A stretch of 64,000 bases of DNA from Diphasiastrum complanatum (taxonomy: Eukaryota > Streptophyta > Lycopodiopsida > Lycopodiales > Lycopodiaceae). Positions 10,561-21,912 of the stretch are shown here, one piece after another. Position 1 is the stretch's first letter. Each line of letters starts with the position of its first letter. The notes below the pieces were generated by a model, which worked only from the letters and a program-made list of their open reading frames with translations, made no database searches and was not told the DNA's origin. The stretch spans positions 39,002,844 to 39,066,843 of the forward strand of contig CM055109.1 of NCBI GenBank assembly GCA_029204225.1, written 5' to 3'. The position numbers were made by a program, and so were the translations under genes.

Positions 10561-11740
10561 GGAAGGGACATCTTCAAAAGCTCTTCTCTCGGATTTGATA
10601 TAATTTGATGACATAATTATATGGTCAAATAGAAATTTTTTGCTTTTGTCATGTGCGTCTTAAATGGGGTCATTTAGATTCATGATCAAAAACATTTATG
10701 TTATATTGAGGACCTTAGTGATATGTGACCTATATGATATATCTTTTTAATTGTTGGTGTGTGACCTATATAACCTTATATGAAATCATAGTAATTAGTT
10801 GAAATATCATTTAGCATTGTAATAAAGATGCAGATCAATGGTGTGCTATCTAGTATATGATTGATTGACATTGTCCAATTGCTCGTCTTTTTTTTTCGAT
10901 TCGAGGAACATCATCTTGCATACAAAGCAACCATAGATAGAAAGGGCACATGCATATTGCTCGTCAAGAGATACCATGGCACACTAGGCCAAGCGAAAGA
11001 GATTTATCCCTAACTAACTCGAGCCAAGTATTAATTAATCAAATGAGTGATTGAGTGAGCAATGAATCAATTGAGTATATGACTGATTGTTTGATTTTGA
11101 TCTTTCCATCTTGAAAGAAAGATGAATGAGATCATCACTCATCTTGGACAAGAGTTCAAATTGAAAGCTTCGAACATTAACTGCTATGTGATCTTTTATT
11201 TAGTTGAGATAGGCCTGCGCGCACTATCTACTGATGTCTAAAATTTGTCAATATGAACCTCATTTTGAGTGCTCGTCATGTGTTGCCCCACCCAAGCAAT
11301 TTTCTTGATAGCAATGTTACTAGAATATTAGATTTACATTAAGCATAACTAGAATATACATGGATTAGATGTTGGCATGTCTTTAACAAAATTTATTATA
11401 CTTGTTCAGTAATACGGTCTCATAATGATTACTTATGATGTGGTATAGAGTAGCTGGCTACAATGTGTATATGTCATCGACGATGTCATCATCATCAGAT
11501 AGCGATTCATCTCATGATTGCAACAACATGTATATATTGTTATTGATATTGACATCAATTGCACTTTATTTGTTATTTGAATATGAGTGTATAATATTTC
11601 TTGCAAATTTATTTTTACAATGACATTTGATTGGAATTATGAATTCTAGGAAAATTATTGTACCTCCACGTGATTTAGAGAAAGAAAAAAAAATTGAGCT
11701 TTATCACATAAAAAATGAGTAAGCAAGACTAAATTACAAT
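10561..11740. other. Spacer without recognisable genes
   Basis: This is AT-rich sequence between the minus-strand acidic gene remnant and the first plus-strand transposase piece. I see no conserved protein motif, RNA gene or clear repeat. It could contain the divergent promoters of the two transposon gene sets. Confidence 0.3.
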
Positions 11741-11989
11741 GAAAAACTATTGACTGGTTCATCTTCAAGCTCTTCCATCAATCGACGTAGACTCCCTTTT
11801 GATCCATCACATGTATGTATATTGATTTATGTCATAATTTTTTTATTTGTAATAGTGATGTACTTCAATTTGGTTGAGGATTGTGATATAGTATATTGCT
11901 CTTTGGAAAGCCAAGACACCACTCCATCACAAATGAAGGTTGCAAATGCACTAAATGTACAAAGACTATTTTGTCAATTTTTGTCACAT

Positions 11990-12235
11990 GTTAGAATTTG
12001 TCAATTTTCACTTGAATGACACTGAAAGAAATTGTGAAATTTGCAATTGGATTATTGGACCAGTTTCAACCAGAATATGATGAGAGGATACCATGTCCAT
12101 GCACACAATGCAAAGGCCTTTAGGATTCGGACAAGGAGGATTGTCAACGATCATATTTGGGCCAATGGAGTGCACATAGAGAATCCAAGAGTACGAGAGG
12201 TAAACTCTTTAAGGTGTTTTTTGGAAATGCTTTAA
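11990..12235 (+). pseudogene. CACTA transposase-associated domain remnant
   Basis: The frame from 12022 reads LKEIVKFAIGLLDQF and then RIPCPCTQCKGL before a TAG at 12121-12123. The neighbouring frame continues RTRRIVNDHIWANGVH. A CPCxxC motif followed by an I/V-R-xH-I/L..G pattern is the hallmark of the transposase-associated domain (PF13963) at the N terminus of CACTA TNPD-type transposases. It lies about 3 kb upstream of the tnp2 core on the same strand, as expected for one transposase gene. The reading frame is broken. Confidence 0.55.
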
Positions 12236-12308
12236 TCTTTGACCCTTATGACACTTCAAGTATAGTTTGGCCAATAAATATTGAAGGATAGGATGAGTGC
12301 CATGATAC

Positions 12309-12531
12309 TTTGAAGTTAATCTCTCACTTGCCTCAAAAAGAAAAAAATCCAAATAGAATAATTGGATGAAGTTAATCTCTCACTTGCTTCTAAAAAAAAA
12401 AAATCCAAATAGAATAATTAGATGAAGTTAATCTCTAACTTGCTTCTAAAACGGAAAATCCAAATAGAATGATTAGATGAAGTTAATCTCTCACTTGCTT
12501 CTAAAAGAAAAATTCCAAATAGAATGATTAG
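12309..12531. repeat. Four-copy 56-bp minisatellite
   Basis: Units begin at about 12309, 12365, 12421 and 12476, with lengths of 55-56 bp. Each reads GATGAAGTTAATCTCTCACT, then TTGCTTCTAAAA, an A-rich variable part, and CCAAATAGAATAATTA. Differences are few, so the array is fairly young. Confidence 0.9.
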
Positions 12532-12583
12532 ATGTAGTAAATCTTGATTTCCATATCCAATCACCCATAATAGACTCATTCAC

Positions 12584-12702
<119 letters not shown>

Positions 12703-12947
12703 AAATGTAACCAACACTCCCAACTCTAGGAAGGTGTGTAGCTCTTGTTTGCTTCCGTTAAAGACGTGGTTCAAATGTTTTTTGTTCGAAGATGAGTGCC
12801 ACAAAAAAGCCCAAACGCCGCAGGGAGGGAGCATGTGGTGACATTCTGGAGTAGGATATAATTGTGTGGTTCGAGAGATTTGATTAGCACTCTATAATGT
12901 TCTCTCTATTTTTCTCTTCATGTGTGTTTAGGGTCGGTGTGGGTGGG

Positions 12948-12962
12948 TGCGTGCGTGCGTGC

Positions 12963-13036
<74 letters not shown>
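12948..13036. repeat. (GT)n microsatellite with GTGC start
   Basis: Four GTGC repeats pass into an almost pure GT run ending at 13036. Confidence 0.97.
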
Positions 13037-13038
<2 letters not shown>

Positions 13039-13086
13039 CATACTACTGGTTTACGATTTGTGTTATATATTAATTTATGTTTCAAG

Positions 13087-13210
<124 letters not shown>

Positions 13211-13238
13211 ATACATCTAACATTTTCAACTTTTGCAG

Positions 13239-14188
13239 AAGAAGGAACATAAGTTGGTTTGAAGGAAAAGAGTTGCAAGAGAGATCGAAAATATTATTGA
13301 TAGGATAAATCACATGAATATTGATTTTGGATCATCATTGGCCTTAGATGACGCTCTTGTTGATGATGACCCCTTGCATGATATAATTAGTTCATCAATG
13401 CCTTGTGATTTAATCCATGTCTCCAAATCTCTAGAACGTTCTTACCACCCAACCACACCTACCCTAGATGTTGCACATGAGTCCTCCACGATACTCCATG
13501 TGGATTCCACAAACTTGACCACCCCTTTAAAAAAGAGAACACGTCTTGGACATATTATGACTAGTTTGAGAGTTAATTAAAAATTACTACGCATTGTTGA
13601 TGTGTCAAAAGATATTCTAGGTTCTCTGTCTGACCTTCCTCTTTGTCTGACCTTCCTCTTCCACCTAGCTTGCAACCATTAGTAAAAACTTTCATTAGAA
13701 GTAGATATTCGTGTTGGCCACTCCAATCACCGTTATCATTAAATGGAACACCATTTACGTATTGGGGTCGAATGTACATGATCATCCTTAGTGAACACTT
13801 TTCTGAGGTTGGTTTGGGCCTTTTTGCATTGAGTAGTATTGAGGTCCCTCTAAATAGTGTTGTGACATTGATGCCATATGCAGGACCTCAATGCAATTGG
13901 GGTGATTGGCATGCTTTGTGTCGTCACCAATGGAGATTGCAAATATATGGCTTGAATTCAAATGCTTGTTCCTTAGAGGAGCAACGCATGCAAGGAGGCA
14001 ACTTCTCAAGGGCAAATCATACATACATTGATGGACGTCCAAATGTGCATGGAAACATTGCTGCATATATAAATAGTTCCATTGGACACCCTCTATTGAC
14101 GAATTGTGATTTTGAAAAATACACCAGTGGAAAAGAAGAATATTTTACTAGGAACGTAAAGGGCTTATATAATGGTCTGTGCCACTAG
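13239..14188 (+). pseudogene. SET-domain-like protein fragment inside the CACTA region
   Basis: Coding sequence seems to begin after the acceptor TTTTGCAG at 13238. It reads through a TGA near 13260 and an 88-codon open stretch (13314-13580) into a 181-codon ORF (13643-14188). That ORF shows SET-like motifs: GLGLFAL (residues 57-63), a Tyr-Ile-Asp-Gly at 128-131, GNIAAYINSS (137-146) and TNCDF (153-157), matching the GxG, NxxR(F/Y)INxS and N-C landmarks of lysine methyltransferase SET folds. The expected Arg is Ala here, and the C-terminal catalytic Tyr/post-SET part is not seen. A 17-bp-spaced duplication shifts the frame at 13628-13661. The SET call is from motif reading; a lineage-specific family is possible. 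Confidence 0.5.
13628..13661. repeat. 17-bp tandem duplication causing a frameshift
   Basis: GTCTGACCTTCCTCTT occurs at 13628 and again at 13645. The 17-bp offset is not a multiple of three and separates the upstream frame (DILGSLSDLPL) from the SET-like frame (SDLPLPPSLQ), which repeat the same residues. Confidence 0.85.
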
Positions 14189-14700
14189 ATCTATCAGGTT
14201 TGGGGAGGAATTGTTCATCAAGTATAGTTTCAACCGTCCTCTACCCAAATGTTTGTAAAAGACAATAAGTCAAATGTGAAGATTTAAATTTTGCTGATAT
14301 GCAGAGATGTATAATCCATGCATCTTGATTGTATTTGGTTTGTGTCATTAAATATGTCAAATGTTAGGAGCATTATTCGTCATTTGCCTAGATGTTTACA
14401 TAAGATAATAAGTGAAACCTAATGAATGTGAAATTCATAAATATGTATATATGTATAAGCGTGCAATTCTTTGAGTTCATTGAATGTTAACAAGTTGAAA
14501 AAAAAAATGGTCTAATAGATACATTGCTATGTTTATACTTTTTAGACAAAGAGGTAATTTATATTCATAGGTAACATTTAGATCTATCAACAAGTATTGG
14601 GAGGAAATGTTTATCAAGCATTATTTCAACCTACTTCTTGTTATTTTGGTATATAGGATTCTTCATCCTAATTTAGCGTTGGAGACAATAATCTTTGTAA
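14189..14700. other. AT-rich spacer with diverged internal repeats
   Basis: About 55 bp starting TAGATCTATCA at 14186 recurs in altered form near 14578 (GGGAGGAA, then TTTATCAAGC). A related phrase occurs near 14366-14420. No gene is seen. Confidence 0.4.
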
Positions 14701-14719
14701 TGGTCGACGTAGACGACGA

Positions 14720-15003
14720 ATGCAGTACAACGGTTCTCATATAAAGCAAGGCTTAAAAGAGATGATGAAAATTGATGTGCGCATTAATCAAGAGACTAAT
14801 GCATCTGAATCTAGCTCATCTAGATCTACTTCTTCGCAAACAAGTTCCAACGATGAAATGAATGATGAATTTGAAGTCATGGGAGACATGTTGGATGATA
14901 TGTACGAGAACAATAGTGCAACTAGACACAATGAATAAGATGAGGAGGCACTTTTGTCTAAAGAAGAAAAGAAATTGCAAGACGAATCAAAGACCACATT
15001 GTA
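14720..15003 (+). pseudogene. Acidic linker of CACTA transposase
   Basis: A 72-codon open stretch (14720-14938) contains a Ser/Thr run and EFEVMGDMLDDMYEN, and acidic sequence continues past the stop. In CACTA TNPD-type proteins an acidic M(I/L)xD(A/M)-type linker lies just before the tnp2 core, and this piece is placed correctly for that. It has no catalytic motif by itself. Confidence 0.4.
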
Positions 15004-15183
15004 ACCTGGAGCAAAGACATCTCGTTTGGTGACTTCTCTACTTCTATTAAATCTTTAAGCCAAATATAGATGGAGTGACCAAAGCCTCACATCATTATCT
15101 GAGTAAAAAAAATTTCATCTACTTGTCATTTTTGCTTTGAAACAAAATTTACAATTTGGACATCTAGTGATAATTTTTTTACA

Positions 15184-16505
15184 ATGACTTCTTTTGTCGT
15201 GTACAAACTATTGAAAAACCAAATTCTCCCAGAAGGGATGTCATGTCTGAGACAAGAGATGAGGCACAAAAGATGTTGTCTAACATCGGGATGGACTACA
15301 AGCAATATCATGCATGTCCAAAATATTGTATTTTATATCGAGGAAGGTACAAATCACTCAAGAAAATGTCCCATTTGTGATACTCCTTGATATAGAGATG
15401 ATTTGCAAGGGGCAACCATTGGGTGCAAAGTTTTACAACATTTTCCAGTAATTCCACGATTGCAACATTTATTTCGTTGTAAATCTCTTGCACAACTTAT
15501 GGATTGGCATGCACACCATACCTCTATGGATGAGATGATGAGGGTACCTTCAGATTCACCTACATGGAAACAAATCAACAAAGAGTATCCAAGCTTTGCC
15601 AATGAGTCAAAAAATGTGAGATTTGGTCTTGCAACAGATGGTGTGAACCCCTTTGGTGTACGAGCAACTACGTGGTCCATTTGGCCTGTTTGCTTGGTAA
15701 ATTATAATATTCCTACCTTGGTTGAGTACAAAAAAGAGACACATTATGTTGGCACTTCTAATTCCTGGCCAACGCAAGGTTAAAAACATGGATGTGTATC
15801 TTGAGCCGCTTATTGATGAGCTGGAAGATTTGTGAAAGAGGATAAAAACATATGACATTTTGTGCCCCTTACATGAGAGGGAGTTTACACTACATGCCAT
15901 TGTAATGTGGACAATGCATGACTATCCAAGATTAGGTGAATGCTCAAGTAATCATTCAAACAATGTCTATCTTGTGTACATAGGAGTTTGTTTACAGTTA
16001 CATACAACTAGTAATTCCTAACATTTACATGATATACTACAATGGCTATAATTATTCTTTGACATATACTTTTTTTAATAGTGATTGATAGTATCCATTT
16101 GTTGGGCGGGCTTTCAAATGGTTGGATAAAATGCTTGTTTTTTGTGCAGGCCAAATCTTGTGGGAAGATATTCTTATAGTCTCAAAAAAGTGGTTTATGA
16201 AAATTATCGTGAATACTTGCATGAAGGCCATCCATTCAGAGACACTCATAGAAGAGGTTTTGGAGGAAGAGTTGAGAGAGAGATGCCTCCAAAGAGGATG
16301 TCTGTGGAAGATTGGCGAAAACTATGGGAGGAATCTCAAGCAAAGCCAATCGATAGTATGAAAAGAGTATCTATATTTCATCGTTTGGAATATTGGAATA
16401 ACCTTTTGATTAATCACCTATTTGATCCCATGCACATATTTAAAAATGTGGGTGAATCTATTTGGAAACACTTGATTGGTGAAAAAGATACCATTGCTGC
16501 AAGGC
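15184..16505 (+). pseudogene. CACTA/En-Spm transposase, tnp2 domain (broken)
   Basis: The tnp2 family (PF02992) is recognisable in order: YHACPKYCILYRGRY (about 15304), a frameshift, KCPICDTP (about 15366), VLQHFPVIPRLQHLFRCKSL (about 15430), then VRFGLATDGVNPFG (15618-15660). IWPVCLVNYNIP follows, then after a frame change LALLIPG and MDVYLEPLIDELEDL (about 15789). A gap of non-coding-like sequence follows (15960-16140), perhaps an intron. Then come EYLHEGHPFRD, MPPKRMSVEDWRKL and IFHRLEYWNNLL..DPMHIFKN (about 16369-16450). The protein would cut and rejoin the transposon ends. At least two frameshifts and one stop (near 15834) make it inactive. Confidence 0.85.
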
Positions 16506-16652
16506 ACGATATAAAAGAATCAGACACCAAAAAAGTTTCTCGTTCGTGTTTCGAGTTTCGTTTCTCGTTTGTGTTCGTCTTTCTTTTGAGCTATTTTTTG
16601 TTTCTACACACACTCTCGTCTCATCTCCTCTCTTTCTCCAACAAAATTCGTC

Positions 16653-16670
16653 TCCCCGACAACGACGCCA
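16653..16670 (-). other. Minus-strand gypsy primer binding site
   Basis: The minus strand reads TGGCGTCGTTGTCGGGGA, 16 of 18 matches to the tRNA-Asp-type plant gypsy primer site. Immediately beyond it on the plus strand is TGTGGTAGCC from 16676, the possible inner end of an LTR in minus orientation. It marks a gypsy fragment inserted at the tnp2 end. Confidence 0.6.
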
Positions 16671-16675
16671 AGTTA

Positions 16676-17550
16676 TGTGGTAGCCTAGTTGTTATATATT
16701 TCCACAAAATCTGTAAAATATGTAATATAAAAGATTTATCGTTCCCCGAGAGAGAGAGAAAGAAATATTCTCTTTCAGATGATAAGTGTACAAAGGGTAA
16801 TGGAAGTGGTGAAGAGAGTAATATTTAGAATTGAATATTACAGGTAGAAGCTGGGTATCCAAAAATATTGGATTGAATTGGCGTCCAGTAACACCAATAT
16901 GAAACGATTTGGTCAAGGTCTGAGAATGTAAAGGGTACTTTATCTTTAAGGCAACAGAATGAACAGTAAACAACTTATCTGACAAAGACTAGCAAATAGA
17001 TTCCACAGAACAGAATCTGATAGGCAATTGATTTCTCTTATTGAGCACAAGAAATTAGTTCTTATCATTGGAAAGCAAACAAAACAGAACGACAATCTAG
17101 TTCTTTATCTGAGCACATAAACTCATTCAAAAATGAAAGAAGTTTTGGTTATGCGAATGCGTATCAGCTTCGGCCGATTCCCTACATACAATCAATTAGA
17201 ATTGTCTCTTCACGGATGTTGCTTGTAAATCCACGTTAGAGAACTAAAATTTAGTACAAGATGGAAAGAGTGTCATAGATAGACACATATTAGAAACGGT
17301 TACAACAAAGCTCAAAGTGTATTTGATCAATTGATAAGAAGTGAAGCTGCAACAGTCACAGAAAAGGAATGCACAAGCTTAAGAACTGGCTCTTTTCTCT
17401 CTATTGATAAATGGAAATCTTTGCGTATGTACAAATGCGTTGGTGTTGCTCTTATAGAGGCATACACCAGGCTAAAGCATTGCTCAACCGTTAGGGTATC
17501 GGTTGGGAACAACTACATGTCGCTCTGAAACGATGCAACTTAAATGCGTC
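16676..17550 (-). repeat. Presumed gypsy LTR fragment next to the primer site
   Basis: Sequence to the right of the minus-strand primer site should be the element's 5' LTR. The inner end (TGTGGTAGCC) fits, but no partner LTR or outer end was found, so the right limit is a guess. No gene is visible here. Confidence 0.3.
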
Positions 17551-19458
17551 TCAAATAAAATTGTGAATGAAGTGTTACTAACAAAAAAATCTCTTAGGAT
17601 TAAATATCACAACCGTAGATGTGAAGAATTATCTAAGACTTGTTTGGTTAATTGATGACATTCGTGATATCTATCAAATGGCTCAAAAAAATGTTAGTAT
17701 TAAGCTTCACATGTATATAGTTTGACGACACTAGGTGTGGTCTATTAGAACTATTGTTGGGTAGGCTTATAGGTCAGTCAATGCTATTAACAACAATATC
17801 AACTAAGGCATGAAGGATTGGGCTCTTGATGCTTAGGTAAATACCTGACCCAAGTTGGTTTTGATCCAAGCAATACCTAGGATGTTACTTGCACTAGGAA
17901 GAAAAGGGAGACTATACACATAGTATCAATTATATGCGTACTTGATGTGGCAGTTACAACAAAGGTCCATGGGTGTTATTTTTTTACGTTCTACTTGAAA
18001 TAGAGAGGATTTTTTCCATGTAGTTATTTGTTGTTTGGTAAATTCTTATGTGCAATTAGACGCTTATAAATTGGAGTCACAATTTTGTAGTCATCCCACT
18101 TTTTCCATTGCTTGCATATTGCAATCAACCATAGTCGAGTCGATAACTAGTATCACCTTCGTACTACCAATCTAGTTAATATCAATGTGCAACTCATGTA
18201 TCATGTTTGTATTGATACCTAACTGGTACAAGAAATTTTAAAACATTTTGATAATATGGAATTGCACGGTTCCCAAAAGTAGAAATTTTCATAAAATTAC
18301 AATCCAACCTGTGTTCAAAGAGCGGTACTTGCCTAGAGAACGACAAATGATTGAAAGAGGTGGGAGGGGTGGTGGCATGCATCTTACGAATGTTTTTTTC
18401 ATGATAGTGAAATACCCAAAAAAAACAACTAGTGTGTGTTAGTGGTTGTCCACGTTGCATCACATGTCAATACATAGATTTATTGAAACATTAGGCTTAT
18501 ATGCTTAGAATAATTATTATATTGGAAAATGGCATATAGTTCTTGAAACAAAATCTTCAAAACAGTTTTTTGCTGATCATGACTTTTAAGTACAAAATTT
18601 AATGTCTAGATCAGCCCACCTTCTTGAAGTCAAAATTTCAAAGCATTGTTGGTATTTTTTGCTTGTTATCAGTGGTACACGTGTATTCCATGGACTTGAC
18701 TTGATATGTTTTCCATAGACTTGACTTGTTGAAGCTTTAAGTGGTGTAGGAATAACAAGGTGGCTATCTAAGCCTCTCTCTCTCCTCTTTAATACATTTT
18801 GTGCACTATCTAAGATATATTAGTTTATTTGTGCAAACAAAGAATTACTAAGTATTCATAAGATATCAATTTACTCAAGTTGGAAAATGCTTGATGGTAG
18901 ATTTTCTATTGTATGATTACATTATGTTTACATAATGAAGTATGAAGTCATAAATCTCTTCACACATACTTTCTTTGAGGACCATAAAGTTTTGAATAAA
19001 AGAGCATTCATGGCATAAAACATTAGAAAACATGATGACACATGGTTGTAAAATGCAAAAACGAAGAGGTGTAAATAGCATTTCATATGCCATACAAGGC
19101 ACCCAATTTTACATATCATACATTTATATTTGTGTCATAAAAGAGAACAAAAAGCAATTTCATTTTGTGAAACAAAGCACAAAACACGTTGGCAATAGTC
19201 TTTAAAGTCAACTAGCAACAATGTCACCTTTTGGAGTATGTAAACCTTATACCACAGAGTACAATTGTTAGAGGAGTTTGTTAATGCTAGAGTTGTACTT
19301 GCCCCTCTTTTTTGTGGAAAGACAATTAAAAACTATTTTTATTGTAAAATATGTACAATATATATAAAAAGATAAATCCATGTGGCTCCTAGCTTCAAGC
19401 CTAGTTGATGAAGGCAAGGAGCTTTGTACTAATATGTAAGCTATGCAGTAGCAACTAA
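17551..19458. other. Intergenic, nothing recognised
   Basis: AT-rich sequence with only short open frames and no motif I can name. A phrase around CCATGGACTTGACTTG is repeated in altered form at about 18687-18730. Confidence 0.35.
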
Positions 19459-20328
19459 AGCTAAGAATAAATGCCACACCATGCAAGGAGGCCTCTATTA
19501 GTCATAATTATGAGTGCAATAATGTAGATGATTTCTAGACTGTCATATGTAATTAAAGTTTGAGATAATGACAATTTCTCTAGCTTATTATGTGTATTTT
19601 GTATTGCATCTAGCATGGTCACCCTACAAAGCAATCAGAAGAGGAAGTATATTTAAAGAGAATTGGGATCATCACCGTTCAAATAATTCAGGTACGTTCG
19701 TGTGTACCTGCACATCCCTTCAAACAAAAGTGGTCTCAACAAGCAAGAGACATTTTCATTTGGTGGATCTCTTGAGGATAAGCCAATAAGCTATGGGACA
19801 TGTACAAAAGGGTGAGTGATGTTCTCGTTGAGAAAAAAAGGGGCAAGTTTGAATATTTGCAAAGGGCCACTTGGTTTTAAGGGAGGAATTGAAAGAGATA
19901 CTAGAAAAAAAGGGGCAAGTTTGAATATTTGCAAAGGGCCACTTGGTTTTAAGGGAGGAATTGAAAGAGATCCAAGTGGCCCTTTGCAAATATTCAAACT
20001 TGCCCCTTTTTTTTCTCAATGAGAACATCACTCACCCTTTTGTACATGTCCCATAGCTTATTGGCTTATCCTCAAGAGATCCACCAAATGAAAATGTCTC
20101 TTGCTTGTTGAGACCACTTTCCTCGGTGATGATCCCACTTCTCTTTAAATAGACTTCCTCTTCTGATTGCTTTGTAGGGTGAACATGCTAGATGCAATAC
20201 GGAATACACATAATAAGCTAGAGAAATTGTCATTATCTCAAACTTTAATTATATATCATCTATATTATTGCACTCATAATTATAATTGATAGAGGCCTCC
20301 TTGCATGGTGTGGCATTTATTCTTAGCT
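19459..20328. repeat. Long inverted repeat (hairpin locus)
   Basis: The left arm 19459-19874 (416 bp) and the right arm 19972-20328 (357 bp) are reverse complements over nearly their whole length, roughly 90 percent or more identical by eye. The left arm starts AGCTAAGAATAAATGCC and the right arm ends GGCATTTATTCTTAGCT. The left arm has about 50 extra bases (about 19680-19730) absent from the right. The loop (19875-19971) holds the second copy of a 72-bp tandem repeat that starts in the left arm. A transcript would fold into a very long hairpin. No transposase is seen inside. Confidence 0.9.
19832..19971. repeat. 72-bp tandem repeat at the hairpin apex
   Basis: GAAAAAAAGGGGCAAGTTTG starts at 19832 and again at 19904. 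Both copies continue through TTGCAAAGGGCCACTTGG to GAATTGAAAGAGAT. Either copy can pair with the right arm. Confidence 0.9.
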
Positions 20329-20334
20329 CCTATA

Positions 20335-21043
20335 TGAAAACATTATTACCAGCTTCGGATGTCCAATTGAGTTAGTAAGTGATAGAGGCACTCACTTCAT
20401 CGGTGAGGTTGTACATAATCTCATGACTCATTACTTTGTGAAACATCGAAAAAGTACCCCATACTAGCCTCGATGCAATGGGTTAGTTGAATCCTCAAAC
20501 AAGATAATATGCAGCGTTCTGACCAAAATAGTTGAAGCTAGCCGAAATGATTGAGAAACAAAGTTATATTCAGCTATTTGGGCTTTCTGAACAACACCAC
20601 GAAGATCAACGAGAATGACACCATTTCAGTTGGTTTACGGTCAAGAGGCTGTAATGCCAGACAAATTTACCATTCCATCCTTACGAGTTGCATATTCCGA
20701 ACAACTTGGTGAAGAAGAAACCATCAAACACAGACTTCTTAATCTTCACAAACTATGTGAAACTCGGTTATTAAGTTATCATGCACAACTAGTAAACAAA
20801 CGCGGACAGAAGGCTTGGCATGATAATCATATTCAACTAAAGGAATTGAATGAAGGAGATAAAGTTCTATTATATAGAACTTGAAAGATTAAACCGAGAA
20901 AACTCAAATTCCAAGGCCAAGGACCTTATGTGATTACAAAAATTCTCAACAATGGATCTATGCAACTAGAAACATTAGACGGGATACCATTAGATAATCT
21001 TGTCAATGGATCTCGATTGAGAATATTCCATACAAATACAACA
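20335..21043 (+). pseudogene. Ty3/gypsy integrase 3' half and C-terminal domain
   Basis: The frame contains SDRGTHFIGE (second catalytic Asp), a STPY motif, a TAG, and LVESSNKII (catalytic Glu). Further stops follow before the open piece 20615-20884 (TPFQLVYGQEAVMP, KAWHDNHIQLKELNEGDKVL). A TGA near 20882 is followed by KLKFQGQGPYVITKIL and LVNGSRLRIFH. It is related to but clearly distinct from copies A and B. The integrase N-terminal part is missing, cut off close to the right end of the inverted repeat. Confidence 0.85.
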
Positions 21044-21539
21044 TAAAACTGGAATTTCTTTTTGTAAATATGTATATATTCTTCAGAAAAGAGGTAATAG
21101 GCTTATTGGTTTTACGTAAACAATTCATATCCATGCTTTTCCAAGAATATGAAATCGTACCCTCTTATTTTGTGACAATTTTTTGCTATGAAGACTAGAA
21201 TCATATATATCCATTGCACAAAATTTTGGTATTTTCTTGTTTATCTCATCACACAAAGTACTCCTCTTATCCCGGTGTGCACTTGGTGTCACCACATGTT
21301 CGTCTGCTTTTTCACACATTAATCTGTTTCAAAATCACCTAGTTGTTCTATTTCCAATTCAGCTCTGAGGAAAGGAAAATCAAGGAGAAATCCTTGTGCT
21401 TCAAGAATCATCTCCAAACATACTTGAACGAGCTTTACAACAATCACGGTTAATGAGATATCTGGCTGATTTCAACCGAATTCGGCTAAGTGATTGGGAG
21501 AAATCAATTGAGAAGAAGGTGTTGTCATCAACCAAATGA
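21044..21539. other. Non-coding 3' region of the gypsy element
   Basis: No convincing coding sequence lies between the integrase end and the minisatellite. It is in the position of the region between pol and the accessory ORF in Tat/Athila-type elements. Confidence 0.35.
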
Positions 21540-21665
21540 CACATCAACTGAAGGCCACATTAGGGACACATCAACCGAAGGCCACATTAGGAACAAATCA
21601 ACCGAAGGACACATCAACCAAAGGTCACATCAACCAGAAGTCACATCAGTTGAAGGATTCATCAA
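21540..21665. repeat. Minisatellite of ACATCAACCGAAGG-type units
   Basis: Five to seven units of roughly 18-24 bp read ACATCAACYGAAGGCCACAT with variable tails. The last units are more diverged. Confidence 0.8.
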
Positions 21666-21912
21666 TCAACTAGCAAAATTCAAAACTATAAGATGACCGT
21701 TCACAAATGTACTTGCACCTCAGAAGTTTTTTGTGCAATCGAGTGCTATCTCTTGCGACTCCCTAATGATCTTTATGAATGCTCAATGCTCTGACACTCA
21801 CAATAGATCAATTTGATCACTATTTTGCTAACTAATATTATCCTTGGTGACTGCAAGAAAGGTTGCAATATCTTAGACCTAAAAGCACAAAGACAAGTCG
21901 AGGTAAAGAAAA

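Noticed and set aside
12792-12837. First exon of the SET-like gene encoding MSATKKPKRRREGACG with a nuclear-localisation-like KKPKRRR
   Set aside because: Attractive, but neither possible GT donor joins in frame to the acceptor at 13238, so I cannot support it.
16142-16828. A 228-codon single protein covering the tnp2 end
   Set aside because: Only the first 120 or so residues are transposase; the rest is read through the minus-strand gypsy leader, primer site and LTR.
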